Program-made: the position numbers and the translations under genes
Shown: in pieces, positions 15,855-23,569 of the stretch
Layout of the letters: each line of letters starts with the position of its first letter
Numbering within the stretch: position 1 is the stretch's first letter
The notes under the pieces: model-generated
Databases searched by the model: none
Told to the model about the DNA's origin: nothing
What the model saw: the letters and a program-made list of their open reading frames with translations, nothing else
DNA from: UBA3774 sp045600025
GTDB taxonomy: Bacteria; Bacillota; Clostridia; Lachnospirales; Lachnospiraceae
Direction of reading: 5' to 3'
Length of the DNA stretch: 37,882 nt
Assembly (NCBI GenBank): GCA_045600025.1
Contig: JAZRXC010000007.1
Span: 1 to 37,882, forward strand

Positions 15855-17837
15855 ATGGACAGTTTAATTTGGTTAGCTCCGGTAGCGGGCATTCTTGCGC
15901 TTATTTATGCAGCAGTAAAAGCCATCTCCGTAGCAAAGAAACCCGAAGGCAATCCTCGTATGCAGGAGATTTCCTCATGGATCAGAGGCGGAGCAAAAGC
16001 GTTCTTATTCGCTGAGTACAAGATTCTTATTTTCTTTGTAGCAGTGCTGTTTATCGCTCTCGGCTTCGGTATTGACTGGGCTACAGCCATTTGCTATCTT
16101 ATCGGTTCGGTATTTTCAGTAGCTGCCGGATATGTTGGAATGAATACTGCAACTAAGGCAAATGTTCGCACTGCAGCAGCAGCTAAGGACGGCGGTATGC
16201 CTAAGGCACTCGGCGTTGCTTTCTCAGGCGGCGTTGTTATGGGTATGTGCGTATGCGGACTCGGTCTTTTAGGTTGCGGCGTTATATTTGCTATTACCGG
16301 TAATGATTCAATCCTCTTCGGATTCAGCCTTGGTGCTTCTTCAATAGCACTTTTTGCACGTGTAGGCGGCGGTATTTATACAAAGGCTGCTGACGTTGGT
16401 GCTGACCTTGTTGGTAAGGTTGAAGCAGGCATCCCTGAGGATGACCCCAGAAACCCCGCAGTTATCGCTGATAACGTAGGCGATAATGTAGGAGACGTAG
16501 CCGGTATGGGTGCTGACCTGTTTGAGTCATATGTTGGTGCTATTGTATCAGCCATTACGCTCGGTATTCTGAACTTTAAGGCTCCCGGTGCTCTGTTCCC
16601 TCTGCTTATTGCAGCAGTCGGCATTGTAGCATCTATCATTGCTACATTCTTCGTAAGAGGAAATGTTAAGAATCCTCATACTGCGCTTAAGGCAGGCTCA
16701 TATGTTTCTGCACTGCTTGTAGTAATAGGTTCTATTATCCTCAGCTTTGTTGTTCTTGACAGCATTAATTATGCGCTTGCCGTAATCGCCGGCCTTATAG
16801 TAGGATTGGTTATCGGTATCGTTACTGAGATTTATACTTCTGATGATTACAAGTCTGTTCGCAGTATCGCTGCTGAGTCTGAGACCGGAACAGCTACAAA
16901 TATCATCAAGGGTCTCGCTGTTGGTATGAAATCAACAGGTATCCCGATTCTTCTTATCTGCGTTGGCGTATTCGTAGCATATCAGTTCTGCGGACTTTAC
17001 GGTGTTGCACTTGCAGCGGTTGGTATGCTTTCAACTACCGGTATCACCGTTTCAGTTGACGCATATGGCCCTATTGCCGACAATGCCGGCGGTATTGCTG
17101 AGATGGCAGGTCTTGAGGAAGGCGTTCGCGATATCACTGATAAGCTTGACTCTGTAGGAAATACCACTGCTGCTATGGGTAAGGGATTTGCAATCGGTTC
17201 TGCAGCACTTACCGCACTTGCACTTTTCGTATCATATGCACAGGCAGTAGGCCTTGAGAACATCAATATTCTTGATTCAAATGTAACAATCGGTATCCTT
17301 ATTGGTGGTATGCTTCCTTTCGTTTTCTCAGCGCTTACTATGGATAGCGTTTCTGAAGCAGCATTCAAGATGATTGAAGAGGTTCGTCGTCAATTTAAGA
17401 CAATCCCCGGCATCATGGAAGGAACCGGCAAGCCCGATTACAATAAATGTGTTTCTATTTCTACACAGGCTGCATTAAGACAGATGATCGTTCCCGGCCT
17501 TATGGCTGTTCTGTGCCCTCTGCTTGTAGGTCTTTTACTCGGACCGGCAGCTCTCGGCGGACTGCTTGCAGGCGCTCTTGTAACAGGCGTTCTTATGGCA
17601 ATCTTCATGAGCAATGCAGGTGGTGCTTGGGATAATGCCAAGAAATACATTGAGGGCGGCACTCACGGCGGAAAGGGATCTGATTCTCACAAGGCTGCTG
17701 TTGTTGGCGATACCGTAGGCGATCCTTTAAAGGATACCTCAGGCCCTTCACTTAACATTCTTATCAAGTTAATGACAGTTGTATCTCTGGTATTTGCTCC
17801 GCTTATTATGCAATTCGGCGGACTGCTTGTTAAATAA
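15855..17837 (+). CDS. hppA: Membrane pyrophosphatase, predicted K+-dependent and Na+-pumping
   Basis: Integral membrane ion pump driven by pyrophosphate hydrolysis (660 aa, about 16 membrane helices). Signature motifs are intact: DVGADLVGK, DDPRNPAVIADNVGDNVGD, and the C-terminal VVGDTVGDPLKDTSGPSLN. GNTTAAMGKG (Ala439, Gly442) matches K+-dependent enzymes; K+-independent ones have Lys at the first position. The gate glutamate is Glu224 in DLFESYVG, the place found in Na+-pumping members, and not four residues later as in plant H+ pumps. Ion choice is therefore predicted as Na+ (or Na+/H+), inferred from known family rules. ATG 15855 is used with AAAGGAG at 15838-15844; TTG 15849 is too close to that site. 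Together with the PPi-type phosphofructokinase it suggests PPi is an energy currency in this cell. Confidence 0.96.
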   Translation: MDSLIWLAPVAGILALIYAAVKAISVAKKPEGNPRMQEISSWIRGGAKAFLFAEYKILIFFVAVLFIALGFGIDWATAICYLIGSVFSVAAGYVGMNTATKANVRTAAAAKDGGMPKALGVAFSGGVVMGMCVCGLGLLGCGVIFAITGNDSILFGFSLGASSIALFARVGGGIYTKAADVGADLVGKVEAGIPEDDPRNPAVIADNVGDNVGDVAGMGADLFESYVGAIVSAITLGILNFKAPGALFPLLIAAVGIVASIIATFFVRGNVKNPHTALKAGSYVSALLVVIGSIILSFVVLDSINYALAVIAGLIVGLVIGIVTEIYTSDDYKSVRSIAAESETGTATNIIKGLAVGMKSTGIPILLICVGVFVAYQFCGLYGVALAAVGMLSTTGITVSVDAYGPIADNAGGIAEMAGLEEGVRDITDKLDSVGNTTAAMGKGFAIGSAALTALALFVSYAQAVGLENINILDSNVTIGILIGGMLPFVFSALTMDSVSEAAFKMIEEVRRQFKTIPGIMEGTGKPDYNKCVSISTQAALRQMIVPGLMAVLCPLLVGLLLGPAALGGLLAGALVTGVLMAIFMSNAGGAWDNAKKYIEGGTHGGKGSDSHKAAVVGDTVGDPLKDTSGPSLNILIKLMTVVSLVFAPLIMQFGGLLVK

Positions 17838-17849
17838 GATTACAACTTC

Positions 17850-17878
17850 AAAAGGCGTCGCGAAAGCGGCGCCTTTTT
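17850..17878 (+). terminator. Terminator after hppA
   Basis: AAAGGCGTCGC pairs with GCGGCGCCTTT (one wobble) over a GAAA loop, followed by Ts. Confidence 0.9.
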
Positions 17879-17916
17879 ATATAGCGAGCTATAAGCCGTT
17901 TGTATTAAAAAAGTGC

Positions 17917-17945
17917 TTGCACGATATTTCGGCATGTGATAATAT
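17917..17945 (+). promoter_or_regulatory. Promoter of rpsB-tsf
   Basis: TTGCAC at 17917-17922 and TAATAT at 17940-17945, 17 bases apart. Transcription from about 17952 gives a leader of about 105 bases. Confidence 0.75.
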
Positions 17946-17963
17946 AACAAGGCTCAATAACAC

Positions 17964-18023
17964 GCAGTAGTCTGCTTTCGGCACGGTGCCGCTATGCGGT
18001 CGCTAGAAGCAAAAGACAGCTGC
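17964..18023 (+). promoter_or_regulatory. Structured rpsB leader, candidate ribosomal-protein autoregulatory element
   Basis: Nested pairing spans 60 bases of the leader: GCAG 17964-17967 with CTGC 18020-18023; GTCTGCTT 17970-17977 with AAGC 18007-18010 and AGAC 18014-18017, leaving an AAA bulge. Inside lies the hairpin CGGCACGGTGCCG (17979-17991) and a second GC-rich segment (17997-18002). It ends 33 bases before the rpsB ATG. Position and structure fit a leader bound by S2, as known for rpsB in other bacteria; this is inference. Confidence 0.5.
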
Positions 18024-18055
18024 GCAAGAATAAAAACCAAATGGAGGACAATTAA

Positions 18056-18817
18056 ATGAGCGTAGTTTCTATGAAACAGCTTCTTGAAGCTGGTGTGCAC
18101 TTCGGCCATCAGACAAGACGCTGGAATCCCAAGATGGCACCGTATATCTACACAGCTAGAAACGGTATTCACATCATCGATCTTCAGAAATCAGTTGACA
18201 AGTTAGACGAGGCTTATCGTGCCATGTCATGTATCGCACAGGATGCAGGTACAGTACTTTTTGTCGGCACAAAGAAGCAGGCACAGGATGCTATTGCATC
18301 TGAAGCAGAGCGTTGCGGTATGTACTATGTAAACCAGCGTTGGCTCGGCGGCATGCTTACTAACTTTAAGACTATCCAGGAGCGTATTAAGCGCCTGCAT
18401 GAGATCGAGACCATGGCTGAAGACGGCACATTTGATGTACTTCCCAAGAAGGAAGTTATCGCAATCAAGAAAGAGTGGGAGAAGCTTGAGAAGAACCTTG
18501 GCGGTATCAAGGATATGAAGAAGCTCCCCGATGCTATCTTCGTAGTAGATCCTAAGAAGGAAAAGATTTGTATTCAGGAAGCTAAGACTCTCGGAATCAC
18601 TCTGATTGGTATTGCTGATACCAACTGTGATCCCGAAGACCTTGACTATCTCATCCCCGGAAATGATGACGCTATCCGTGCGGTAAAGCTTATCGCAGGT
18701 GCTATGGCTGACGCTATCATCGAAGCACGCCAGGGCGAGATGGGCGAAGCTTTCGAAGAAGAAACTGAGGAAGAGACAGAAGCAGAAGCTGAAGCCGAAG
18801 CTGAGGAGGAAGAGTAA
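18056..18817 (+). CDS. rpsB: 30S ribosomal protein S2
   Basis: Part of the head-body junction of the small subunit (253 aa). It opens with the typical MKQLLEAGVHFGHQTRRWNPKM and contains GTKKQAQDAI, QRWLGGMLTNFKTI, PDAIFVVDPKKE, and IGIADTNCDPEDLDYLIPGNDDA. The last ~20 residues are a run of Glu and Ala. That Glu-rich tail is coded by GAGGAGGAAGAG (18803-18814), which also serves as ribosome site for tsf two bases later. TGGAGGACA at 18041-18049 is its own ribosome site. Confidence 0.98.
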   Translation: MSVVSMKQLLEAGVHFGHQTRRWNPKMAPYIYTARNGIHIIDLQKSVDKLDEAYRAMSCIAQDAGTVLFVGTKKQAQDAIASEAERCGMYYVNQRWLGGMLTNFKTIQERIKRLHEIETMAEDGTFDVLPKKEVIAIKKEWEKLEKNLGGIKDMKKLPDAIFVVDPKKEKICIQEAKTLGITLIGIADTNCDPEDLDYLIPGNDDAIRAVKLIAGAMADAIIEARQGEMGEAFEEETEEETEAEAEAEAEEEE

Positions 18818-18819
18818 TT

Positions 18820-19932
18820 ATGGCAGATATCACAGCAAGCATGGTAAAAGAACTGCGTGAGATGACCGGCGCCGGCATGATGGAGTGCAAAAAGGCACTT
18901 ACAGCTACCGAAGGTAACATTGATGCGGCTGTAGATTGGCTTCGCGAGAAGGGTCTTGCAGCAGCACAGAAGAAGGCCGGCCGTATTGCGGCAGAAGGTA
19001 TTGTTAAAGCAATTGTTGACGGCCGCAAGGCAGCTCTCGTAGAGGTTAACTCAGAGACTGACTTCGTAGCTAAGAACGCAGATTTCCAGAGCTATGTAGC
19101 ACAGGTTGCAGAGCAGGCACTTGATTCAGAGTCAGAAAATATCGAAGCATTCCTTGCAGAGCCTTGGAAATTCGATACAACCAAGACCGTAGAGCAGGAA
19201 CTTTCAACTAAGATCAGTGTTATCGGTGAGAAGCTTAGTATTCGCCGTTTCAAGAAACTGATTGCAGAGGAAGGACCTGTTGTATCCTATATCCACGGCG
19301 CAGGCCGTATCGGCGTTCTTGTAGAAGGCAAGTGCGAGGCAGATAACGATGATGTAAATGAGGCACTTAAGAATATTGCAATGCAGATTGCAGCTATGAA
19401 TCCTCAGTACATCAGCCGTGACGATATGAGCGAAGAGGAGCTTGAAAAGCTGAAGAAGATCACAGCGGAGAGCGCTCTCAACACACCCGATACTCTTCCC
19501 AGACCCATCCTTATGAGACTCATCAACCAGGCTGTTGATGAGAAGGTATGGTCTGAGGATGATATCAGAATCTACGGTGAACAGAAGAACAATATGCAGT
19601 ATCTGTTTAACTTCCTGTCAGACGAAGCAAAGGCTCAGCTTGCAGGACTTGCAGTAGCAGACAAAGAGAACATCTTTGCCGACAAAATTTTTGCAGGGCT
19701 TGTAGACGGCCGCTATGCTAAGCAGCTCAAGGACATCTGTCTGCTCGATCAGGTATATGTAAGGGCAGAGGATGGAAAGCAGACAGTATCCAAGTATCTT
19801 GAGGAAGTATCCAAGAAGCTTGGCACTGCTCTTACTATCAAGCAGGTAGTTCGTTTTGAGACCGGCGAAGGTATGGAGAAGCGTTCTGAGAACTTCGCGG
19901 ATGAAGTTGCCGCTCAGATGGCTGGTAAGTAA
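18820..19932 (+). CDS. tsf: Elongation factor Ts, with an internal insertion
   Basis: Nucleotide exchange factor that reloads EF-Tu with GTP. The N-terminal UBA-like domain (MVKELREMTGAGMMECKKAL), the SETDFVAKN motif (about residues 77-85) and the C-terminal KDICLLDQ and RFETGEGMEKR motifs are all normal. The protein is 370 aa, whereas most family members are about 280-310. The extra length is concentrated at about residues 222-285, between the ALN of the second core domain and the DGRYAKQLKDICLLDQ helix, where a helical, acidic segment is added. Start and reading frame are secure; it is coupled to rpsB. pyrH and frr, the usual next genes, are not here: a terminator and upp follow. Confidence 0.96.
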   Translation: MADITASMVKELREMTGAGMMECKKALTATEGNIDAAVDWLREKGLAAAQKKAGRIAAEGIVKAIVDGRKAALVEVNSETDFVAKNADFQSYVAQVAEQALDSESENIEAFLAEPWKFDTTKTVEQELSTKISVIGEKLSIRRFKKLIAEEGPVVSYIHGAGRIGVLVEGKCEADNDDVNEALKNIAMQIAAMNPQYISRDDMSEEELEKLKKITAESALNTPDTLPRPILMRLINQAVDEKVWSEDDIRIYGEQKNNMQYLFNFLSDEAKAQLAGLAVADKENIFADKIFAGLVDGRYAKQLKDICLLDQVYVRAEDGKQTVSKYLEEVSKKLGTALTIKQVVRFETGEGMEKRSENFADEVAAQMAGK

Positions 19933-19938
19933 TTATTT

Positions 19939-19964
19939 AAACGGGGCTTTTGCCCCGTTTTTTT
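19939..19964 (+). terminator. Terminator after tsf
   Basis: AACGGGGC and GCCCCGTT around a TTTT loop, followed by a long T run. Confidence 0.92.
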
Positions 19965-19980
19965 ATGCCGCTTTTATAAC

Positions 19981-20009
19981 TTGATAGCTGCGGCGTGGTG
20001 TGTTAAAAT
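19981..20009 (+). promoter_or_regulatory. Promoter of upp
   Basis: TTGATA at 19981-19986 and TAAAAT at 20004-20009, spacing 17, with a TG at 20001-20002 forming an extended -10. Confidence 0.8.
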
Positions 20010-20035
20010 TAAAAAAAATCAGTGAGGTACAACCA

Positions 20036-20686
20036 ATGTCGATTGATGTTTCTAAGTATTCGAATTTCCAGGTTCTGGAACATCCGCTTATCCAGCATAA
20101 GATTACGATGCTCCGCGATATCAGCACTGGTACTAATCAGTTTCGTACACTTGTATCGGAGATAGCTACTCTTATGGGATATGAAGCAATGCGTGATCTT
20201 CCCATGGAGGAGATTGAAGTTACAACTCCCATGGAAAAGTGCATGTCTCCCGTTATCGCAGGTAAGAAACTTGCAATCGTTCCGATTCTTCGTGCAGGTC
20301 TCGGCATGGTAGATGGTATTCTTTCTCTGACACCTACTGCTAAGGTCGGACATATCGGTATGTATCGTGATCCGGTTACTCATGAACCTCACGAATATTA
20401 CTGCAAGCTCCCTCGCCCTATCGAGCAGAGACTTATCGTTGTTCTTGATCCCATGCTCGCTACCGGCGGAAGCGCCGTAGATTCCATTAATTTAATCAAA
20501 GAGCGTGGCGGCAAGAATATTAAGTTCATGTGCATTATCGCTGCTCCTGAAGGCGTACAGAGGCTTTGCGAAGCACATCCTGATGTTCAGGTATACGCAG
20601 GACATCTTGATCGTCAGCTTAACGATATAAAGTATATCTGCCCCGGCCTCGGCGACGCAGGCGACAGAATCTTCGGCACCAAGTAA
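20036..20686 (+). CDS. upp: Uracil phosphoribosyltransferase
   Basis: Salvages uracil with PRPP to make UMP (216 aa, cytosolic). Seen: LEHPLIQHKIT near the start, PILRAGLGMVDG, the PRPP loop VLDPMLATGGSA, and the C-terminal uracil site YICPGLGDAGDRIFGT. The frame extends up to 20000, but this would begin before the predicted transcription start, so ATG 20036 with GAGG at 20024-20027 is used; family members also start near this point. Single-gene unit with own promoter and terminator. Confidence 0.97.
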   Translation: MSIDVSKYSNFQVLEHPLIQHKITMLRDISTGTNQFRTLVSEIATLMGYEAMRDLPMEEIEVTTPMEKCMSPVIAGKKLAIVPILRAGLGMVDGILSLTPTAKVGHIGMYRDPVTHEPHEYYCKLPRPIEQRLIVVLDPMLATGGSAVDSINLIKERGGKNIKFMCIIAAPEGVQRLCEAHPDVQVYAGHLDRQLNDIKYICPGLGDAGDRIFGTK

Positions 20687-20705
20687 TATACTTTCGAATA
20701 AAATT

Positions 20706-20731
20706 AAGCCCGGCTCAGTCGGGCTTTTTTT
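20706..20731 (+). terminator. Terminator after upp
   Basis: AAGCCCG and CGGGCTT around a short loop, followed by seven Ts. Confidence 0.9.
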
Positions 20732-20766
20732 ATGCTAAAGAGATAGATAATCGGATGTAAAAAACA

Positions 20767-20795
20767 TTGTTTGCATATATCAAATGTGGTATAAT
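20767..20795 (+). promoter_or_regulatory. Promoter of the nine-gene envelope operon
   Basis: TTGTTT at 20767-20772 and TATAAT at 20790-20795, 17 bases apart, 27 bases before the pgm start codon. No further clear promoter or terminator was seen until 30546. Confidence 0.75.
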
Positions 20796-20821
20796 TTTAC
20801 CAAATGTGTATAGGAGAAATT

Positions 20822-22558
20822 ATGGACGCATACGAGAAATCTTTAGGTAGATTTAATGCCTGGTTAAATGATCCTTATATTGATGAAAATACTAAGAAAG
20901 AGCTTCAGAATATTTCCGGAGATTCAAAGGAAATAACCGACAGATTCTATACGGAACTCAAATTCGGAACGGCAGGATTAAGAGGCATAATCGGCGCAGG
21001 CGATAACAGAATGAACACCTACACCGTAAGAAAAGCAACTCAAGGACTGGCGCGTTACATCATAAAACAAAACGGCGCCGAAAAAGGCGTGGCAATCGCC
21101 TATGATTCACGCCATATGTCCCCTGAATTTGCCCTTGAAGCGGCTCTTTGCTTCGCAGCAAATGGTATCAAAGCCTATCTTTTCGACGAACTTCGCCCTA
21201 CACCGGAACTATCTTTCGCAGTAAGACATCTCGGCTGTATTGCAGGAATTAATGTTACTGCCAGCCACAATCCCGCATCATACAACGGATATAAAGTATA
21301 TTGGGAAGACGGAGCACAGATTACTCCCCCTCATGACACCGGCATAATAACAGAAGTGCAGGCTGTTTCATCCTATGCGGAATGTCTTACCATGGATGAA
21401 GCGGCGGCAAGAAATGCAGGGCTTCTTATCACGATAGGAAAAGACCTTGACGACGCTTATATGCAGGCACTCCATAATTGCGTAAAGGAACCCGCCGCAG
21501 TAGATAAATATGCGTCTGAGATAAAAATTGTATACACACCGCTTCACGGCGCCGGAAATAAACCCGTGAGACGCATCTTATCTGAACTCGGATTTACTAA
21601 TGTAACTGTTGTACCCGAACAGGAAAAACCGGATGGAGCTTTTCCTACAGTACCGTATCCGAACCCCGAAGCAGCGGAAGCATTTGCCCTGGCGCTTTCT
21701 CTTGCTCGTAAGCAGGATGCAGACCTCGTGCTTGCAACAGACCCCGACAGCGACAGACTCGGAGTGTATGTGCGTGACGCAGGCGGTGAGTATCACTGCC
21801 TCACGGGAAATGTCAGCGGAGCGCTTATAGGAAGATATGAGATAGATCGTCTTGCGGCAAAAGGACCGCTTCCCGAAGGTGCGGCGCTTATTTCAACGAT
21901 AGTAACCGGAAAGCTCGGCCGTGCGGTAGCCGCCGATTACAAGATCAGATATATAGAAGTACTTACCGGATTTAAATACATCGGCGAACAGATAAAGCTC
22001 ATGGAAGAAACCGGGTACGGCGCATATCTCTTCGGATACGAAGAAAGTTACGGATGCCTTATCGGCACGTACGCCAGAGACAAAGATGCAGTTTCGGCAT
22101 GTCTTGCCCTGTGTGAGGCGGCTGCATATTACCGCGGATGCGGGATGACTCTCTGGGATGCAGTAGTAGAGATGTACGAAAAGTATGGATACTACAAAGA
22201 CGGCATCAAGACCTTGTCATTCTCCGGATATGAAGGGATGCAGCAAATGGCAGCCATCATGGACAGATTGCGCAAAGATAATCCGGAGAAGCTCGGTGAC
22301 CTTCAGGTACTTGCCAAGCGCGATTATATGAATCACACACGTGTTGATATGCTTACGGGAAGCGTAGAAAAGATTGATTTGCCGGCATCAGATGTCATTC
22401 TTTTCGAACTGCCCGATGACGCGTGGTGTTGCATAAGACCTTCCGGAACAGAACCAAAGATCAAGTTCTATTATGGAATAAAAGGAAGTTCATTTGCGGA
22501 TGCAGAGGAAAAAGAACTTGAGATGGCAAAGATAATAGATAAATTAGCAGAAAACTGA
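20822..22558 (+). CDS. Phospho-sugar mutase (phosphoglucomutase, PgcA type)
   Basis: Interconverts glucose 6-phosphate and glucose 1-phosphate (578 aa), feeding UDP-glucose and envelope glycan synthesis. Family motifs: FGTAGLRG with the N-terminal Arg loop, the phosphoserine site TASHNP (Ser148), metal site DPDSDR, sugar loop GYEESYG and phosphate site RPSGTEPKIK. The frame extends to 20804, but AGGAGA at 20813-20818 fixes ATG 20822. Phosphomannomutase activity is possible since this subfamily is not strict. It leads the operon of nine genes; its gap to the next gene is 11 bases, filled by an AGGAGA ribosome site. A supply role for the surface polymer modified by the downstream genes is inferred. 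Confidence 0.93.
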   Translation: MDAYEKSLGRFNAWLNDPYIDENTKKELQNISGDSKEITDRFYTELKFGTAGLRGIIGAGDNRMNTYTVRKATQGLARYIIKQNGAEKGVAIAYDSRHMSPEFALEAALCFAANGIKAYLFDELRPTPELSFAVRHLGCIAGINVTASHNPASYNGYKVYWEDGAQITPPHDTGIITEVQAVSSYAECLTMDEAAARNAGLLITIGKDLDDAYMQALHNCVKEPAAVDKYASEIKIVYTPLHGAGNKPVRRILSELGFTNVTVVPEQEKPDGAFPTVPYPNPEAAEAFALALSLARKQDADLVLATDPDSDRLGVYVRDAGGEYHCLTGNVSGALIGRYEIDRLAAKGPLPEGAALISTIVTGKLGRAVAADYKIRYIEVLTGFKYIGEQIKLMEETGYGAYLFGYEESYGCLIGTYARDKDAVSACLALCEAAAYYRGCGMTLWDAVVEMYEKYGYYKDGIKTLSFSGYEGMQQMAAIMDRLRKDNPEKLGDLQVLAKRDYMNHTRVDMLTGSVEKIDLPASDVILFELPDDAWCCIRPSGTEPKIKFYYGIKGSSFADAEEKELEMAKIIDKLAEN

Positions 22559-22569
22559 TAGGAGATATA

Positions 22570-23565
22570 ATGGCTAAAGAGTATGGAGAGGCGGAGCGCA
22601 GAGCAGCCCGCCGTGCAGCAAAAAGAAAGAGAGTAATAAGAAACAGAATAATATTCGGAGTGGTTGTACTCGCTCTGATTATCGCAATAATTGTTTTGGC
22701 AGTTAAGTTGTTTGATAATACACCGGATAATCCGAATACGGATTTCACGACAACAGCAGAAGAAGAGCCAATAACTACTGCCGGATCAAATGATACAATC
22801 CCGCCCACGATTTCCGGACTGGCAGATATCACGGTAAAAGTCGGTGATACGGTTGCTTACAAAAGCGGAGTTACGGTAACGGATGATAAAGATCCAAATC
22901 CTACCCTTGATATAGATAATTCAAAGGTAGATTTATACACTCCCGGTACATATGAAGTTGTATACACGGCTACAGATGCAGCAGGCAACAGTACTATCCG
23001 TAAGATAACCATAACAGTTGAACCGAAGACGGTAGACCCTGCCACTCAGGAGGAGATAGATCAGATGAACTATCTCGCAGGGCTGTATTTAAAGCAGATT
23101 ATTTCCGACGATATGTCCGATGAAGAAAAACTTCTGCGCATATGGCTCTGGGTAAATTGGAACAGTGATTATGTTTCAACGTCAGATAAGTCAAGTTATG
23201 TGCGCGGAGCAATTCAGTATTTCGATACTCATAAGGGAGACTGCTTCAACTACTATGCGGCAACAAAGGCTCTTCTTGAAAAGGCAGGATTTAAAACTGT
23301 TGATGTCGTTAAGAGCGATACATCTCATTCGGCGCATTACTGGTGCCTGGTATACTACAACAACGGCTGGTATCACTTTGACGCAACACCGAGAGATGGC
23401 GGCGGAGATTTCTTCTATCTGGTAACCGATGAGCAGCTTGATGCATATTCGGAAAGCCACGGAAACAGCCATATATTTGACCACGATGCTTATCCGGACA
23501 GAGCAGTTGAAGTGATTACCGATATGGATGCACAACCCGACTATTACGATTATTTCGAGAGGTAA
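22570..23565 (+). CDS. Membrane-anchored transglutaminase-like protein 1
   Basis: 331 aa. A very basic N-terminus (RRAARRAAKRKR) precedes one membrane helix (about residues 28-47), then a Thr/Pro/Asn linker, an Ig-like domain of the DUF5011/HYR kind (about 78-152; VTVTDDKDPNP, YEVVYTATDAAGN) and a transglutaminase-like domain. A full cysteine-protease-like triad is visible: Cys225 in KGDCFNYY, His256 in HYWC, Asp271 in HFDATP. Type II topology puts the enzyme outside the cell. Such domains act as amidases, proteases or amide crosslinkers; which one cannot be told here. It is a tandem paralogue of the next gene, four bases away. Confidence 0.85.
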   Translation: MAKEYGEAERRAARRAAKRKRVIRNRIIFGVVVLALIIAIIVLAVKLFDNTPDNPNTDFTTTAEEEPITTAGSNDTIPPTISGLADITVKVGDTVAYKSGVTVTDDKDPNPTLDIDNSKVDLYTPGTYEVVYTATDAAGNSTIRKITITVEPKTVDPATQEEIDQMNYLAGLYLKQIISDDMSDEEKLLRIWLWVNWNSDYVSTSDKSSYVRGAIQYFDTHKGDCFNYYAATKALLEKAGFKTVDVVKSDTSHSAHYWCLVYYNNGWYHFDATPRDGGGDFFYLVTDEQLDAYSESHGNSHIFDHDAYPDRAVEVITDMDAQPDYYDYFER

Positions 23566-23569
23566 TAGT

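Noticed and set aside
23528..23569. ATG 23528 as the start of the second transglutaminase-like gene
   Set aside because: No ribosome site, 38-base overlap with the gene before, and the added residues spoil the basic-then-hydrophobic N-terminus.
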